Positions 1-7,055 of a stretch of DNA of 64,000 bases are shown here, piece by piece. Origin of the DNA: Arenibaculum pallidiluteum. GTDB taxonomy: Bacteria; Pseudomonadota; Alphaproteobacteria; Azospirillales; Azospirillaceae. Made by a program: the position numbers and the translations under genes. The stretch covers positions 1-64,000 of the forward strand of contig NZ_JAFIQU010000006.1 in NCBI RefSeq assembly GCF_017355985.1. Reading direction: 5' to 3'. Below the pieces are notes generated by a model that was given only the letters and a program-made list of their open reading frames with translations, searched no databases and was not told the DNA's origin. The first letter of the stretch is position 1; every line of letters starts with the position of its first letter.

Positions 1-236
1 ACTTCAGCCGCGCCTACGCCAACTGACGGGTGCGCCCGATGCCCGAGGTCCAGCGCCCCTTCCCAGGCCGAATGGTCCGGGAGGGGGCGGCTTCTTTCCG
101 ACCTCTCACGCAGAAGACGACCCGTGATAGGACCGGCGGCAGGCCAGCTCCCGTCGGGTGCCGCGCCAGGGTGTACCTGCGGGAAGTGTTGCCGAGCAAT
201 GCTGCCGGTGCAGGCCCCATCTGGTAGTTTCGCCGC
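1..236. other. Window edge, no recognised gene
   Basis: No convincing gene is visible here. On the + strand a short open frame ends in a TGA at 24-26 and reads FSRAYAN before the stop. It could be the 3' end of a gene lying left of the window, but eight codons are too few to support a call. The remainder up to the ATG at 237 carries no clear promoter or tRNA. Confidence 0.3.
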
Positions 237-756
237 ATGACGGAGATGCGGAACGGGCACGCCCTCGCCCTCTTGGTCGTCGACGTCCAGCCCAGCTTCG
301 ACGTGCCGGAAGACGTCGTCGGGATCAGGGCGCTCAGCCGGAAGCTCTACACGGTTCGCCACGGTCGAACGGCACGACGAGGCCGTAACCCCTTTCGTGC
401 GCCAGCTCGGATGGAAGCTCCGAACCGACGACGAAAGCCTCGTTGCGGCCGACGTGACCTTCATAAAATACGGCTACCTGCCCCCGGCATCCCTCATCGA
501 CCACCTGAAGTCCCGCGGCGTCGAGCGCGTGCTCGTCTGCGGGATCCAGGCGGAGACCTGCTGCCTTGCCGCAGGCTTCATGCTCTTCGACGCGGGGCTC
601 CACCCCACGCTGCTGACATGGCTCAGCGTCGGCTCGTCGCTGGACCGCACCGGCGCCCTGGGCGCCAGGCTCTGGCGGCACCACTTCGGTAGCCTTCTGC
701 ACAGCCAGGCCGAGCCTGACGGTTTCGTCCGAGGTCCGGCCTCAAATCCGCCATGA
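237..756 (+). pseudogene. Isochorismatase-family cysteine hydrolase, frameshifted
   Basis: Two overlapping frames together encode one isochorismatase-like (nicotinamidase-type) hydrolase of about 170 residues. The first frame, from the ATG at 237, gives ALALLVVDVQPSFDVPED with the usual catalytic Asp. The reading then moves by one base near 354-357 into a frame reading TVERHDEAVTPFVRQLGW. That frame carries the catalytic Lys in FIKYGY and the nucleophile Cys in GIQAETCCLAAGF, and ends at 754-756. Dropping one base near 357 would give an uninterrupted family-like sequence (SRKLYTV-ATVERHDE). All three triad residues survive, so this is either a very recent pseudogene or a base-call error. The substrate cannot be predicted. 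Confidence 0.75.
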
Positions 757-866
757 CGGGCCGTGGGTCAACCAACCTCATCGCGCCCAACACATCGGCT
801 CCCACGGCGCGACGTTCCCGACTGGCTGCCGGGAAGAAGGTCGCGTGCAGCCTGGATTGCCGAGAA

Positions 867-953
867 TGGTGCCCCTGGTCGGACTCGAACCAACACGCCC
901 TTTCGGGCAACAGATTTTGAGTCTGCCGCGTCTACCAGTTTCGCCACAGGGGC
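867..953 (-). tRNA. tRNA-Leu(CAA)
   Basis: Read on the minus strand, the sequence folds as a class II tRNA. The 7-bp acceptor stem is GCCCCTG/CAGGGGC. The D arm contains GGCGAAACTGGTAGAC, the anticodon stem GCAGA/TCTGT carries the loop CTCAAAA (anticodon CAA), a long variable arm is built around GCCCGAAAGGGC, and the T loop is GGTTCGAGTCC. The 3' CCA is encoded (867-869). The long variable arm and anticodon identify a leucine tRNA reading UUG. No neighbour is co-transcribed. Confidence 0.95.
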
Positions 954-968
954 CCCGTGGGAGCGGGG

Positions 969-996
969 ATCTTATCGGCACGGGCGGCGGGGTCAA
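969..996 (-). promoter_or_regulatory. Promoter of tRNA-Leu(CAA)
   Basis: On the minus strand TTGACC (996-991) and TAAGAT (974-969) are separated by 16 bases. They lie 16 bases upstream of the mature tRNA 5' end, matching a housekeeping-sigma promoter with a transcription start near 962. Confidence 0.6.
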
Positions 997-1120
997 CGAT
1001 CTTCGCCGCAGGCGAGAACTGCGAGGCATCACAGCCAGCCAGCGCCGCCGCCCAGGGCTGCATCGCTGCGCCCCCCGGCCCCCTGGCGCCCTTCTGCGCT
1101 TCGCGCCATAGTCGCGGGCC

Positions 1121-1639
1121 ATGAGCTTCCATGAACTTCTGGGCTCGCGCCGCGGGCCCGCCCTGGTGCTGATCCTCGCCTCCGCCGGCCTGCTGCTGGG
1201 CGCCGTGTTCTTCCAGTACGTGGTGGGGCTCGCGCCCTGCGTGCTGTGCATCTACCAGCGCTGGCCCCACGGCATCGTGCTGGCGCTGGGCCTGCTGGCG
1301 CTGCTGGCCGGCGGGCGCGAGCGCAGCCGGGCGCGTGGCGGGCTGCTGGCGCTGTCGGGCGTCGTGCTGCTGCTGGGCGCGGGCATCGCCGTCTTCCATG
1401 TCGGCGTCGAGCAGCGCTGGTGGGAGGGGCTGGCCTCCTGCACCGGCGGGACCGGCGCGACCACGGTCGATGCGCTGCGCGCGCAGATCCTGAACGCCCC
1501 CGTCGTGCGCTGCGACGACATCGCCTGGTCGCTGTTCGGGATCTCCATGGCGGGGTACAACGCGCTGATCTCCGTCGCGCTGGCCGCCTTCGCCTTCCTG
1601 GCCGCCGGCGCGGCCCTGCATCCGCGGAGGACCGCATGA
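1121..1639 (+). CDS. dsbB: Disulfide bond formation protein B
   Basis: Inner-membrane oxidase that passes electrons from periplasmic DsbA to ubiquinone. The 172-residue product has four predicted membrane segments (about 12-33, 46-65, 72-93 and 140-165). It carries the two redox pairs of the family: Cys40-Val-Leu-Cys43 in the first periplasmic loop, and Cys107 with Cys131 in the second. This spacing is very close to Escherichia coli DsbB (41/44, 104/130). The start is the ATG at 1121 in GGGCCATGAGC; no strong Shine-Dalgarno is seen. The stop overlaps the next start (ATGA at 1636-1639), so it forms a translationally coupled pair with coq7. The pairing is sensible because both act on the quinone pool. 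Confidence 0.92.
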   Translation: MSFHELLGSRRGPALVLILASAGLLLGAVFFQYVVGLAPCVLCIYQRWPHGIVLALGLLALLAGGRERSRARGGLLALSGVVLLLGAGIAVFHVGVEQRWWEGLASCTGGTGATTVDALRAQILNAPVVRCDDIAWSLFGISMAGYNALISVALAAFAFLAAGAALHPRRTA

Positions 1640-2310
1640 GCCTTCCCGCACACACGCCCCTGCCCCCGCATGCCCGTCCGGGCGGCGGCCCGGATGCCGC
1701 TGGTGTTGCCGCTGGCATGAGTGCCTATGCCGGCCTTGGCGCGGATGCCGTCATGCCGCCCCGGCGCGTCCTGCCGGCCGGGCTGCCGGGCGACCCGTCG
1801 CCCCGGGCCGAGCTGGAGCGGCTGGTCCGGGTCGACCATGCCGGGGAATACGGCGCCAGACGCATCTACGAGGGACAGATCGCGGTGCTGGGCCGCACCG
1901 ATGTCGGCCCCATGCTGCGCCACATGCGCGACCAGGAGCTGGAGCATCTGGACTATTTCGAGCGCGCGATCGCCGCGCGCCACGTCCGCCCCACGGCGCT
2001 GCAGCCCGTCTGGCACGTGGCGGGCTATGCGCTGGGCGCCGCGACGGCCCTGATGGGCCGGCGGGCCGCCATGGCCTGCACCGTCGCGGTCGAGGAGGTG
2101 ATCGACGGCCACTATGCCGAGCAGGCCGAGCGGCTGCCGCCCGAGGAGGCGCCGCTGAAGGCTTCGATCGAGCGCTTCCGCGCCGAGGAGCTCGAGCACC
2201 GCGACATCGGCATCGCCCACGAGGCCGAGCAGGCCCCGGCCTATGCCCTGCTGAGCGCCGTGATCAAGGCGACCTCACGCGCGGCGATCTGGATCTCGAG
2301 CCGGGTCTGA
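1636..2310 (+). CDS. coq7: Demethoxyubiquinone hydroxylase, COQ7 type
   Basis: Di-iron monooxygenase that hydroxylates 2-octaprenyl-3-methyl-6-methoxy-1,4-benzoquinol in ubiquinone synthesis. The ferritin-like core has its carboxylate/His ligands in order: RVDHAGEYGA, DQELEHLDYF, VEEVIDGHYAEQ and EELEHRDIGIAHEAEQ. The product is 224 residues from the ATG at 1636, which overlaps the dsbB stop. The first ~35 residues are Pro/Gly/Ala-rich and look disordered; a second in-frame ATG at 1717 would give a 197-residue protein closer to usual COQ7 length. Translational coupling favours 1636. Confidence 0.9.
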   Translation: MSLPAHTPLPPHARPGGGPDAAGVAAGMSAYAGLGADAVMPPRRVLPAGLPGDPSPRAELERLVRVDHAGEYGARRIYEGQIAVLGRTDVGPMLRHMRDQELEHLDYFERAIAARHVRPTALQPVWHVAGYALGAATALMGRRAAMACTVAVEEVIDGHYAEQAERLPPEEAPLKASIERFRAEELEHRDIGIAHEAEQAPAYALLSAVIKATSRAAIWISSRV

Positions 2311-2374
2311 GCACAGCGGCGGGCCCGGCGGGGTCCGCAGGCCCCGTGGAGCCGCCGCGGGCCTCCCGGACGCC

Positions 2375-2785
2375 TCAGGTCCAGAGCAGCGCCGCCGGCA
2401 GCCCCGGCAGGCACAGCACCACGGCGCGCTGGGCGAAGCGGCCGGCGAGATCGCGCGCCCCGCCGGGATCGAGCCCCAGGACCAGCAGCCCCTCCTCCGC
2501 CCAGCCGCCGTCGTCGGCCCGCCCGGCATGGGGCAGCGCCGGCAGGCGCAGCGCCGCCACCGCCACCTCCAGGCGCGCATGGGCAGCGCGGTTCTCGGCC
2601 TCGGGCCGGAGCCGGCTCATGGGGTTCCAGGCGGTGACGAAGACGCCCGAAAGCGCGCCGCGCGCGGCCAGCAGGGCATCCAGCGCGGGGCTGGCACGGT
2701 CGAGTCGCGCCTCGACCGGCGCACCGCCCGGCGGGAAGGCGAGATAGGCCGTCGCCCGGTAGGCGCGCAGAAGGTCCTGGTCCAT
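2375..2785 (-). CDS. DUF3293 domain protein
   Basis: The product (136 residues) matches the conserved pattern of DUF3293. An N-terminal YRATAYLAF strand is followed by the family hallmark GVFVTAWNPMSRLRPEAENRAAHARLE and a C-terminal segment GLLVLGLDPGGARDLAGRFAQRAVVLC. No catalytic motif is known for this family and its role is unknown. The start ATG at 2785 faces the HNH gene on the same strand, about 80 bases downstream of its stop, so co-transcription from the HNH promoter is possible. No signal peptide or membrane segment is seen; a cytoplasmic protein is expected. Confidence 0.75.
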   Translation of the reverse strand: MDQDLLRAYRATAYLAFPPGGAPVEARLDRASPALDALLAARGALSGVFVTAWNPMSRLRPEAENRAAHARLEVAVAALRLPALPHAGRADDGGWAEEGLLVLGLDPGGARDLAGRFAQRAVVLCLPGLPAALLWT

Positions 2786-2866
2786 GGCGGGACCATGGCG
2801 CCGGGCTTGTGCCGGGGCAAGCTCCGGGAGACGGGCAAGGACAGGGAAGAAGCCGGGGGGCTGGCC

Positions 2867-3430
2867 TCAGCCCTGGTCGAGTTCGGTGTCCCAATACAAA
2901 AAATCCCGCCAACTCTCGTGGAGGAAGTTTGGCGGGAAGGCTCGGCCGTTCTCTTGCAGATGGTAGGCGCTGGGCTGGAATGGTGGACTCAATGGGATCA
3001 TGCCGCAGTGGTGCGGAAGCCTGTTGCCCTTCGCGAGGTTGCAGGCCGAGCAGGAGGTGACGACGTTCTCCCAGGTCGTGCGCCCGCCGCGTGAGCGCGG
3101 GATCACGTGGTCGAAGGTCAGCTCCTGGGTCGGGAAGGAATGGCCGCAGTATTGGCAGGCGAAGCGGTCGCGCAGGAAGACGTTGAAGCGGGTGAAGGCC
3201 GGTCGACGCGTCGCCTGGATGTATTCCTTCAGCGAGATCACGCTGGGCAGCCGGATCTCGAAGTTCGGCGAGCGGACGACGCGGTCGTATTCCGAGATGA
3301 TGTTGACGCGGTCCAGGAAGACCGCCTTCACGGCTTCCTGCCAGGACCAGAGCGACAGCGGGAAGTAGCTCAGCGGACGGAAATCCGCGTTGAGCACCAA
3401 GGCCGGACAGTGATCGGGTGGTGGAGCCAA
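2867..3430 (-). CDS. HNH endonuclease, alphaproteobacterial type
   Basis: A 187-residue HNH-fold protein of the stand-alone type widespread and single-copy in alphaproteobacteria. The N-terminal part reads ALVLNADFRPLSYFPLSLWSW. The nuclease core follows: CQYCGHSF (first zinc pair), ELTFDHVIPRSRGG (the catalytic Asp-His), TTWENVVTSCSACNLAKGN (Asn and second zinc pair). The biological role is not settled; it is neither beside a methylase nor in a phage context. The start is a TTG at 3430, chosen because no other start lies upstream in frame and a strong Shine-Dalgarno (GAGGAGG at 3446-3440) sits nine bases before it. A good promoter lies upstream at 3495-3523. Confidence 0.9.
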   Translation of the reverse strand: MAPPPDHCPALVLNADFRPLSYFPLSLWSWQEAVKAVFLDRVNIISEYDRVVRSPNFEIRLPSVISLKEYIQATRRPAFTRFNVFLRDRFACQYCGHSFPTQELTFDHVIPRSRGGRTTWENVVTSCSACNLAKGNRLPHHCGMIPLSPPFQPSAYHLQENGRAFPPNFLHESWRDFLYWDTELDQG

Positions 3431-3494
3431 AGCCCACGCCCTCCTCTGGATGCCTCCAGCGGCCGCAGGCCGAATGCGGTGCGACCGCCCGACT

Positions 3495-3523
3495 TATCTA
3501 GTCCAATCTCCCTATGAACTCAA
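3495..3523 (-). promoter_or_regulatory. Promoter of the HNH endonuclease gene
   Basis: TTGAGT (3523-3518) and TAGATA (3500-3495) on the minus strand have a 17-base spacer, close to the housekeeping consensus. They lie about 65 bases upstream of the TTG start of the HNH gene. The surrounding 3480-3590 stretch is the most A+T-rich part of this intergenic region. Confidence 0.6.
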
Positions 3524-3631
3524 CATCTGGGGGCGAGAGGCGTTCAAAGCTTCATGCTCTTGTAACGCTTTTGCTGCACCTCCGGTCCTTTTGCGGCAGG
3601 GCGGCGCCGGACCCCGCCAGTCCATCCGGCC

Positions 3632-4297
3632 TCATGCCCCGGGCAGGTTCCGGCGCAGGAAGGCCAGTCCCGCCGCGAGGCCCGGCGCGTCCAGCCCGTG
3701 GCCGAGGCCGGGGCGCGCCAGCACCTCCACCGGCACGCCGGCCGCGCGCAGCCCCGCCTCGGCCTCCGCCATGGCGTCGAAGGGCACCACCTCGTCGGCC
3801 TCGCCATGGACCAGCATCACCGGCGGGCGCGACCGGATGCCGCGGATCCAGTCCGCCCCCGCCAGCAGCCGCCCCGAGAAGCCCAGCACCGCCGCTACGG
3901 GCTCGGCCCGGCGCAGCGCCACATGCAGGGCCATCATGGTGCCCTGGGAGAAGCCCACCAGCGCCATCCGCCCGGGCGCCAGGCCCGTCTCGGCCAGCAG
4001 GGCGTCCAGCCAGCCGTCCAGCACCGGCGCCGCGATGCCCGCGCCATAGGCCATGCGCTCTGCCGTACGCTGCTGCAGGCTGAACCACTGCCGGCCCCAG
4101 GGCGCCATGTCGCAGGTCTCGGGCGCGTCGGGCGCGACGAAGGCCGTATGGGGCAGCGCATCGCCGATCACGTCGGCGATCTCGATCAGGTCCTCGCCGT
4201 CGGCGCCGAGCCCGTGCAGCAGAACGACCAGGGCCGTGGGCGCCCCGCCCGCGCGCGGCGCGCGGCGGGGGCCCGCGATGGGGGGAAGCGCAGTCAT
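3632..4297 (-). CDS. Alpha/beta hydrolase (phospholipase/carboxylesterase family)
   Basis: Serine esterase of the YpfH/carboxylesterase type. The product (221 residues) begins ALVVLLHGLGADGEDLIEIADVIG, with the oxyanion-hole HG. The nucleophile lies in GFSQGTMMALH (GxSxG), the acid in VMLVHGEADEVVPF, and the catalytic His in RPGLGHGLDAPGL. The substrate is likely a short-chain acyl ester; the exact one cannot be read. The ATG at 4297 gives the usual length for the family. An in-frame ATG at 4351 would add 18 hydrophobic residues (MLRKSLLRTGGAAALLAP) that could act as a membrane or export segment. It is divergent from the small gene at 4415. Confidence 0.85.
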   Translation of the reverse strand: MTALPPIAGPRRAPRAGGAPTALVVLLHGLGADGEDLIEIADVIGDALPHTAFVAPDAPETCDMAPWGRQWFSLQQRTAERMAYGAGIAAPVLDGWLDALLAETGLAPGRMALVGFSQGTMMALHVALRRAEPVAAVLGFSGRLLAGADWIRGIRSRPPVMLVHGEADEVVPFDAMAEAEAGLRAAGVPVEVLARPGLGHGLDAPGLAAGLAFLRRNLPGA

Positions 4298-4414
4298 GGG
4301 CGCCAGCAGAGCCGCCGCGCCGCCGGTCCGCAACAGGCTCTTCCGCAACATGCTCTTAAGAAATAGGGCGCCATGCTGGCCCCATGCTGGACCCTGCATG
4401 ACGTGGAGGACTGG

Positions 4415-4726
4415 ATGGACGCCCCTTCTGGCGAGAGCGTACCGGCCAATTCGGCCGCGGGCGAAGCCCGCGTATTGACGGCAGGCGAAGCCCGCGTATT
4501 GACGGCAGGCGAAGCTCGCTCGTCGACCGCGAGCGAAGCCCGCACGCGGGATGCCGCCCCCGGCGGCGTCGTGATCAGCCTGGCGGCGCGCCGGGCCGCG
4601 CGGCGGGCCGAGGAGCGTCGCCTGCGCGAGGAGGCCTTCGACCGCGAGCTGCGCCGGCGCATGGACCTGTTCCTGGCGGGCCTGCCGATCCCCTCGACTC
4701 CGATCACCGACAATCCCTATCTCTGA
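4415..4726 (+). CDS. Small basic protein of unknown function with internal repeats
   Basis: A 103-residue product from the ATG at 4415, chosen because GGAGG at 4405-4409 precedes it. Residues about 16-45 are built from an eight-residue repeat (GEARVLTA, GEARVLTA, GEARSSTA, SEARTRDA) encoded by a 24-bp tandem repeat. Then comes GGVVISLAARRAARRAEERRLREEAFDRELRRRMDLF, a charged amphipathic helix, and a conserved-looking tail PIPSTPITDNPYL. I do not recognise the family. It ends three bases before the GTG of gluQ, so the two are probably one transcript. A cytoplasmic protein is expected. Confidence 0.6.
   Translation: MDAPSGESVPANSAAGEARVLTAGEARVLTAGEARSSTASEARTRDAAPGGVVISLAARRAARRAEERRLREEAFDRELRRRMDLFLAGLPIPSTPITDNPYL
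4461..4546 (+). repeat. 24-bp tandem repeat, 3.5 copies
   Basis: Units start at 4461, 4485, 4509 and 4533. The first two 24-bp units are nearly identical (gcgaagcccgcgtattgacg plus gcag); the third and the partial fourth are diverged. The repeat is inside the small gene at 4415-4726 and keeps its frame, giving the GEARVLTA-type protein repeat. Confidence 0.85.
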
Positions 4727-4729
4727 GGC

Positions 4730-5578
4730 GTGATCCGCACCCGCTTCGCTCCCAGCCCCACTGGCCTCCTGCATCTCGGCCACGCCCATTCCGCGCTCTT
4801 CGCCTGGCGCTGCGCGCATGCGGCCGAGGGCGCATTCCTGCTGCGCATCGAGGACATCGACCCAGCCCGCTGCCGCCCGGAATTCGACGCCGCCCTGCGC
4901 GAGGACCTGGCTTGGCTCGGCCTGTCCTGGCCGGAGCCGGTGCGCCGACAGTCCGAGCATCTCGGCACCTACCGCGGGCATCTCGACCGGCTGGTGGCCG
5001 AGGGACTGGCCTATCCCTGCTTCTGCACGCGGCGCGAGATCGCGGACGAGATCGCCCGCGCCGGGCACGCGCCCCACGGGCCCGACGGCCCGCTCTATCC
5101 CGGCCTCTGCCGGAACCTGCCGGCCGCGGAGCGGGCGGCGCGGATCGCCGCGGGCGATGCCCATGCCTGGCGCCTGGACGTCGGCCGCGCCATGGCGCGG
5201 ACGGGGCCGCTGACCTGGCACGACCGCGCCGAGGGCACGCAGCAGGCGCGCCCCGACCTGCTGGGCGATGCGGTGCTGGCGCGCAAGGACGTGCCCACCA
5301 GCTACCACCTCAGCGTCGTCGCTGACGACGCGCTCCAGGAGGTGACGCTGGTGACCCGCGGGCGGGACCTCTTCCACGCCACGCACCTGCACCGCCTGCT
5401 CCAGGCGCTGCTGGACCTGCCGGTTCCGGAATGGCACCACCACGGGCTGCTCGTGAACGAGCGCGGCGAGCGGCTGGCCAAGCGCGACGGCGCCGCCGCC
5501 CTGCGCGCCCTGCGCGAGGCCGGCCGGTCCCCGGCGGAGGTGCGCGCCCTGGCCGGCTTCCCCGACGATAGTCCCTAG
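4730..5578 (+). CDS. gluQ: Glutamyl-Q tRNA(Asp) synthetase
   Basis: A truncated glutamyl-tRNA synthetase paralogue that glutamylates queuosine in tRNA(Asp) rather than charging a tRNA. The 282-residue product has the class I signature FAPSPTGLLHLGHAHSA (HLGH for HIGH) and the KMSKS-like LAKRDG near residue 255. The zinc site typical of GluQ-RS is CFC, with the second half YPGLC. The C-terminal anticodon-binding domain of true GltX is absent, as expected. The start is the GTG at 4730, in the same transcript as the small gene upstream. Its TAG stop lies in a CTAG shared with the convergent Nudix gene. Confidence 0.92.
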   Translation: MIRTRFAPSPTGLLHLGHAHSALFAWRCAHAAEGAFLLRIEDIDPARCRPEFDAALREDLAWLGLSWPEPVRRQSEHLGTYRGHLDRLVAEGLAYPCFCTRREIADEIARAGHAPHGPDGPLYPGLCRNLPAAERAARIAAGDAHAWRLDVGRAMARTGPLTWHDRAEGTQQARPDLLGDAVLARKDVPTSYHLSVVADDALQEVTLVTRGRDLFHATHLHRLLQALLDLPVPEWHHHGLLVNERGERLAKRDGAAALRALREAGRSPAEVRALAGFPDDSP

Positions 5579-6426
5579 AGATCCGCCCTGCGCAGGCCGA
5601 GGGCGAGGTCGAGGTATTCCGGGTGCTCGGGCCCCAGGAAGCCGTGCCGGATCATGAAGTCGATCAGCACCAAGTTCACGTTGAACTTGAAGTCGTCGGT
5701 CCCGCGCACCGCGCGGGCGACCTCCTCCAGCGGCCAGAGCTCGAAACGCTCGACCTCGCCGTCGGTGTTCCGGGGAGTGAAGCCGTCGGGCAGCTCCAGG
5801 TCGTAGACGAACAGCGTGTCGGGCTTCAGCCCGTATCCGTTGTCCATCCGGTAGCTCAGCGCGCCCACGGGCAGCGCGCGCTGCGCGGTCTCGGCATCCA
5901 GGCCCGCCTCCTCCCGCGCCTCCTTGACGAGGTTCTCGGCAAGGCTCAGCCCGTAGGGCTGGCCGCCCGCGATCAGGTTGTCGAGCTTGCCCGGCGCCAC
6001 CAGCCGGTCGGCCGCGCGCCGGCCGATCCAGAGATGCAGCCCGTCCGGGCGCCGGACGAAGCCGTTCACGTGCAGGCCGAAGGAGCGGATGCCGAAATAG
6101 GGCACCGCGCCGCGGTCGAGCTTCAGCGCCGGCGCCTCGCCCCAGCGGCCGAGGACCGCATAGTCCTCGTTCCTGGGGTGCAACCTGCCCTGCTCGGCCA
6201 AGCGCCGCAGCACTCCGGCCACGGCCGCGCTGCGCAACTCGAAATCGGCAAAGCGGTCCGACAGGACGACGGCCTCGGCCGAGACCGCGAAGACGTCGGG
6301 GAAGGCGGCCAGCGTCTCGGCGAAGGCGTGGCGGATCGCGCCCAGGCGCCGTCCCCCCACCATGAAGGGCCGGTAGAGGGACGGGTCGTGGGCGTTGCAG
6401 GCCTGGAGATGGCGGAGATAGCTCAT
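5575..6426 (-). CDS. Nudix hydrolase with DUF4743 N-terminal domain
   Basis: A 283-residue protein with an N-terminal DUF4743-like region (residues 1-110, MSYLRHLQACNAHDPSLYRPF) followed by a Nudix domain. The Nudix box is GGQPYGLSLAENLVKEAREEAGL near residues 160-182, with the REEAG core. Plant and bacterial relatives are annotated as thiamine- or ADP-ribose-type pyrophosphatases; the substrate here is not determinable. The ATG at 6426 begins the recognisable domain. It converges on gluQ with a 4-base overlap in which the palindrome CTAG supplies both stop codons. Confidence 0.88.
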   Translation of the reverse strand: MSYLRHLQACNAHDPSLYRPFMVGGRRLGAIRHAFAETLAAFPDVFAVSAEAVVLSDRFADFELRSAAVAGVLRRLAEQGRLHPRNEDYAVLGRWGEAPALKLDRGAVPYFGIRSFGLHVNGFVRRPDGLHLWIGRRAADRLVAPGKLDNLIAGGQPYGLSLAENLVKEAREEAGLDAETAQRALPVGALSYRMDNGYGLKPDTLFVYDLELPDGFTPRNTDGEVERFELWPLEEVARAVRGTDDFKFNVNLVLIDFMIRHGFLGPEHPEYLDLALGLRRADL

Positions 6427-6551
6427 GGGCCGGCATTCAAGCGCGGGACGCGGCGCCCGGCAAAGTGATATTCGGACATCCCGGAAGGGCTTACGCCCTC
6501 CCGGGATGGATCGGCCCAGGAAGCAGGCCAGGGAGCGGGCTGCGACGGCCG

Positions 6552-6878
6552 CTATTCGGCCGCCGCCAGGAACCGCTCCGAGGTCAGGACGCAATCCACC
6601 GACGGGATGCCGCGCAGGCAGGCCGCGACATAGTCCGATTCCTGCCGGACCATCCCCTGCATCTGGATGTCGATCACCAGCTCCTCGCCGCCCAGCGAGA
6701 CGCGGCTGTGCCAGGAGCTTGGCACGAGGCCGCGCTTGGCGAACAGCTCCAGCACGCGCGGCATCACGCCGGGATCGCTGGCGGCATGCACCGCGAAGCA
6801 GGCGGTGCGGGCGGGATCATGGGGGCGCGCCTCGGCGGCGGGGGCCGCGAGCGCAGGCATGGAGGCGGACATGGACAT
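6552..6878 (-). CDS. ACT-domain protein, acetolactate-synthase small-subunit-like
   Basis: A 108-residue protein. Residues about 26-100 form one ACT-like domain: ACFAVHAASDPGVMPRVLELFAKRGLVPSSWHSRVSLGGEELVIDIQMQGM, resembling the short regulatory subunit of acetolactate synthase (IlvM/IlvN type). No catalytic subunit is adjacent, so it may act in trans on a distant IlvB or sense branched-chain amino acids itself. The ATG at 6878 is preceded by GAAGG seven bases upstream; further ATGs at 6872 and 6860 are possible. Upstream lies an 18-codon leader peptide and an inverted repeat that can mask this Shine-Dalgarno, strongly suggesting control by Ile/Val/Leu supply. Confidence 0.75.
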   Translation of the reverse strand: MSMSASMPALAAPAAEARPHDPARTACFAVHAASDPGVMPRVLELFAKRGLVPSSWHSRVSLGGEELVIDIQMQGMVRQESDYVAACLRGIPSVDCVLTSERFLAAAE

Positions 6879-7023
6879 GGCAGGACCTTCTGGTCGATTC
6901 GGTGCGGATGCGCGGAACTTTCCCCGGCCCTCAGAGGAGGACCGGGCCGCTAATTCGCCGAATCGTCGCGAAGGTCGTCGAAACCATGGGACCAGCCTAG
7001 GCGAAAGGGACCGCGGACGTCAA
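6879..7023 (-). promoter_or_regulatory. Promoter and candidate translational attenuator for the ACT-domain gene
   Basis: Minus strand: TTGACG (7023-7018), 18-base spacer, TAGGCT (6999-6994), then the leader-peptide ATG seven bases later. Within the transcript, the leader segment 6976-6958 (GACCTTC GCGA CGATTCGG) and the segment 6902-6884 (CCGAATCG ACCA GAAGGTC) pair over 15 of 19 positions. The second arm contains GAAGG, the ribosome-binding site of the ACT gene. Between them a 10-bp stem (6946-6937 with 6932-6923, CCCGGTCCTC/GAGGGCCGGG, loop CTCT) spans the leader stop codon. No U-tract follows, so translational masking is more likely than transcription termination. Confidence 0.6.
6931..6987 (-). 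CDS. Leader peptide of the ACT-domain gene
   Basis: An 18-codon frame, ATG at 6987 to TGA at 6933-6931, encodes MVSTTFATIRRISGPVLL. Eight or nine of the 18 codons are Val, Ile, Leu or Thr, and the last three before the stop are Val-Leu-Leu (GTC CTC CTC). This composition is typical of attenuator peptides of branched-chain amino acid operons. No Shine-Dalgarno precedes it, but a promoter places the transcription start at or next to the A of the ATG, so it would be translated leaderless. The TGA lies in the loop and 3' arm of a 10-bp hairpin. The identification is by sequence pattern only. Confidence 0.65.
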   Translation of the reverse strand: MVSTTFATIRRISGPVLL

Positions 7024-7055
7024 CGCCGCCCCCTCATGCCCGCCGATGCCGCCCG

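Noticed and set aside
3544..4088. Alternative frames in the esterase region on both strands
   Set aside because: All are out of frame with the GxSxG hydrolase and have no motif.
3632..6436. A 934-codon minus-strand frame joining the esterase with sequence antisense to gluQ and out of frame with the Nudix gene
   Set aside because: Only the last 221 codons match a family. The rest is antisense to gluQ or out of frame with the Nudix gene.
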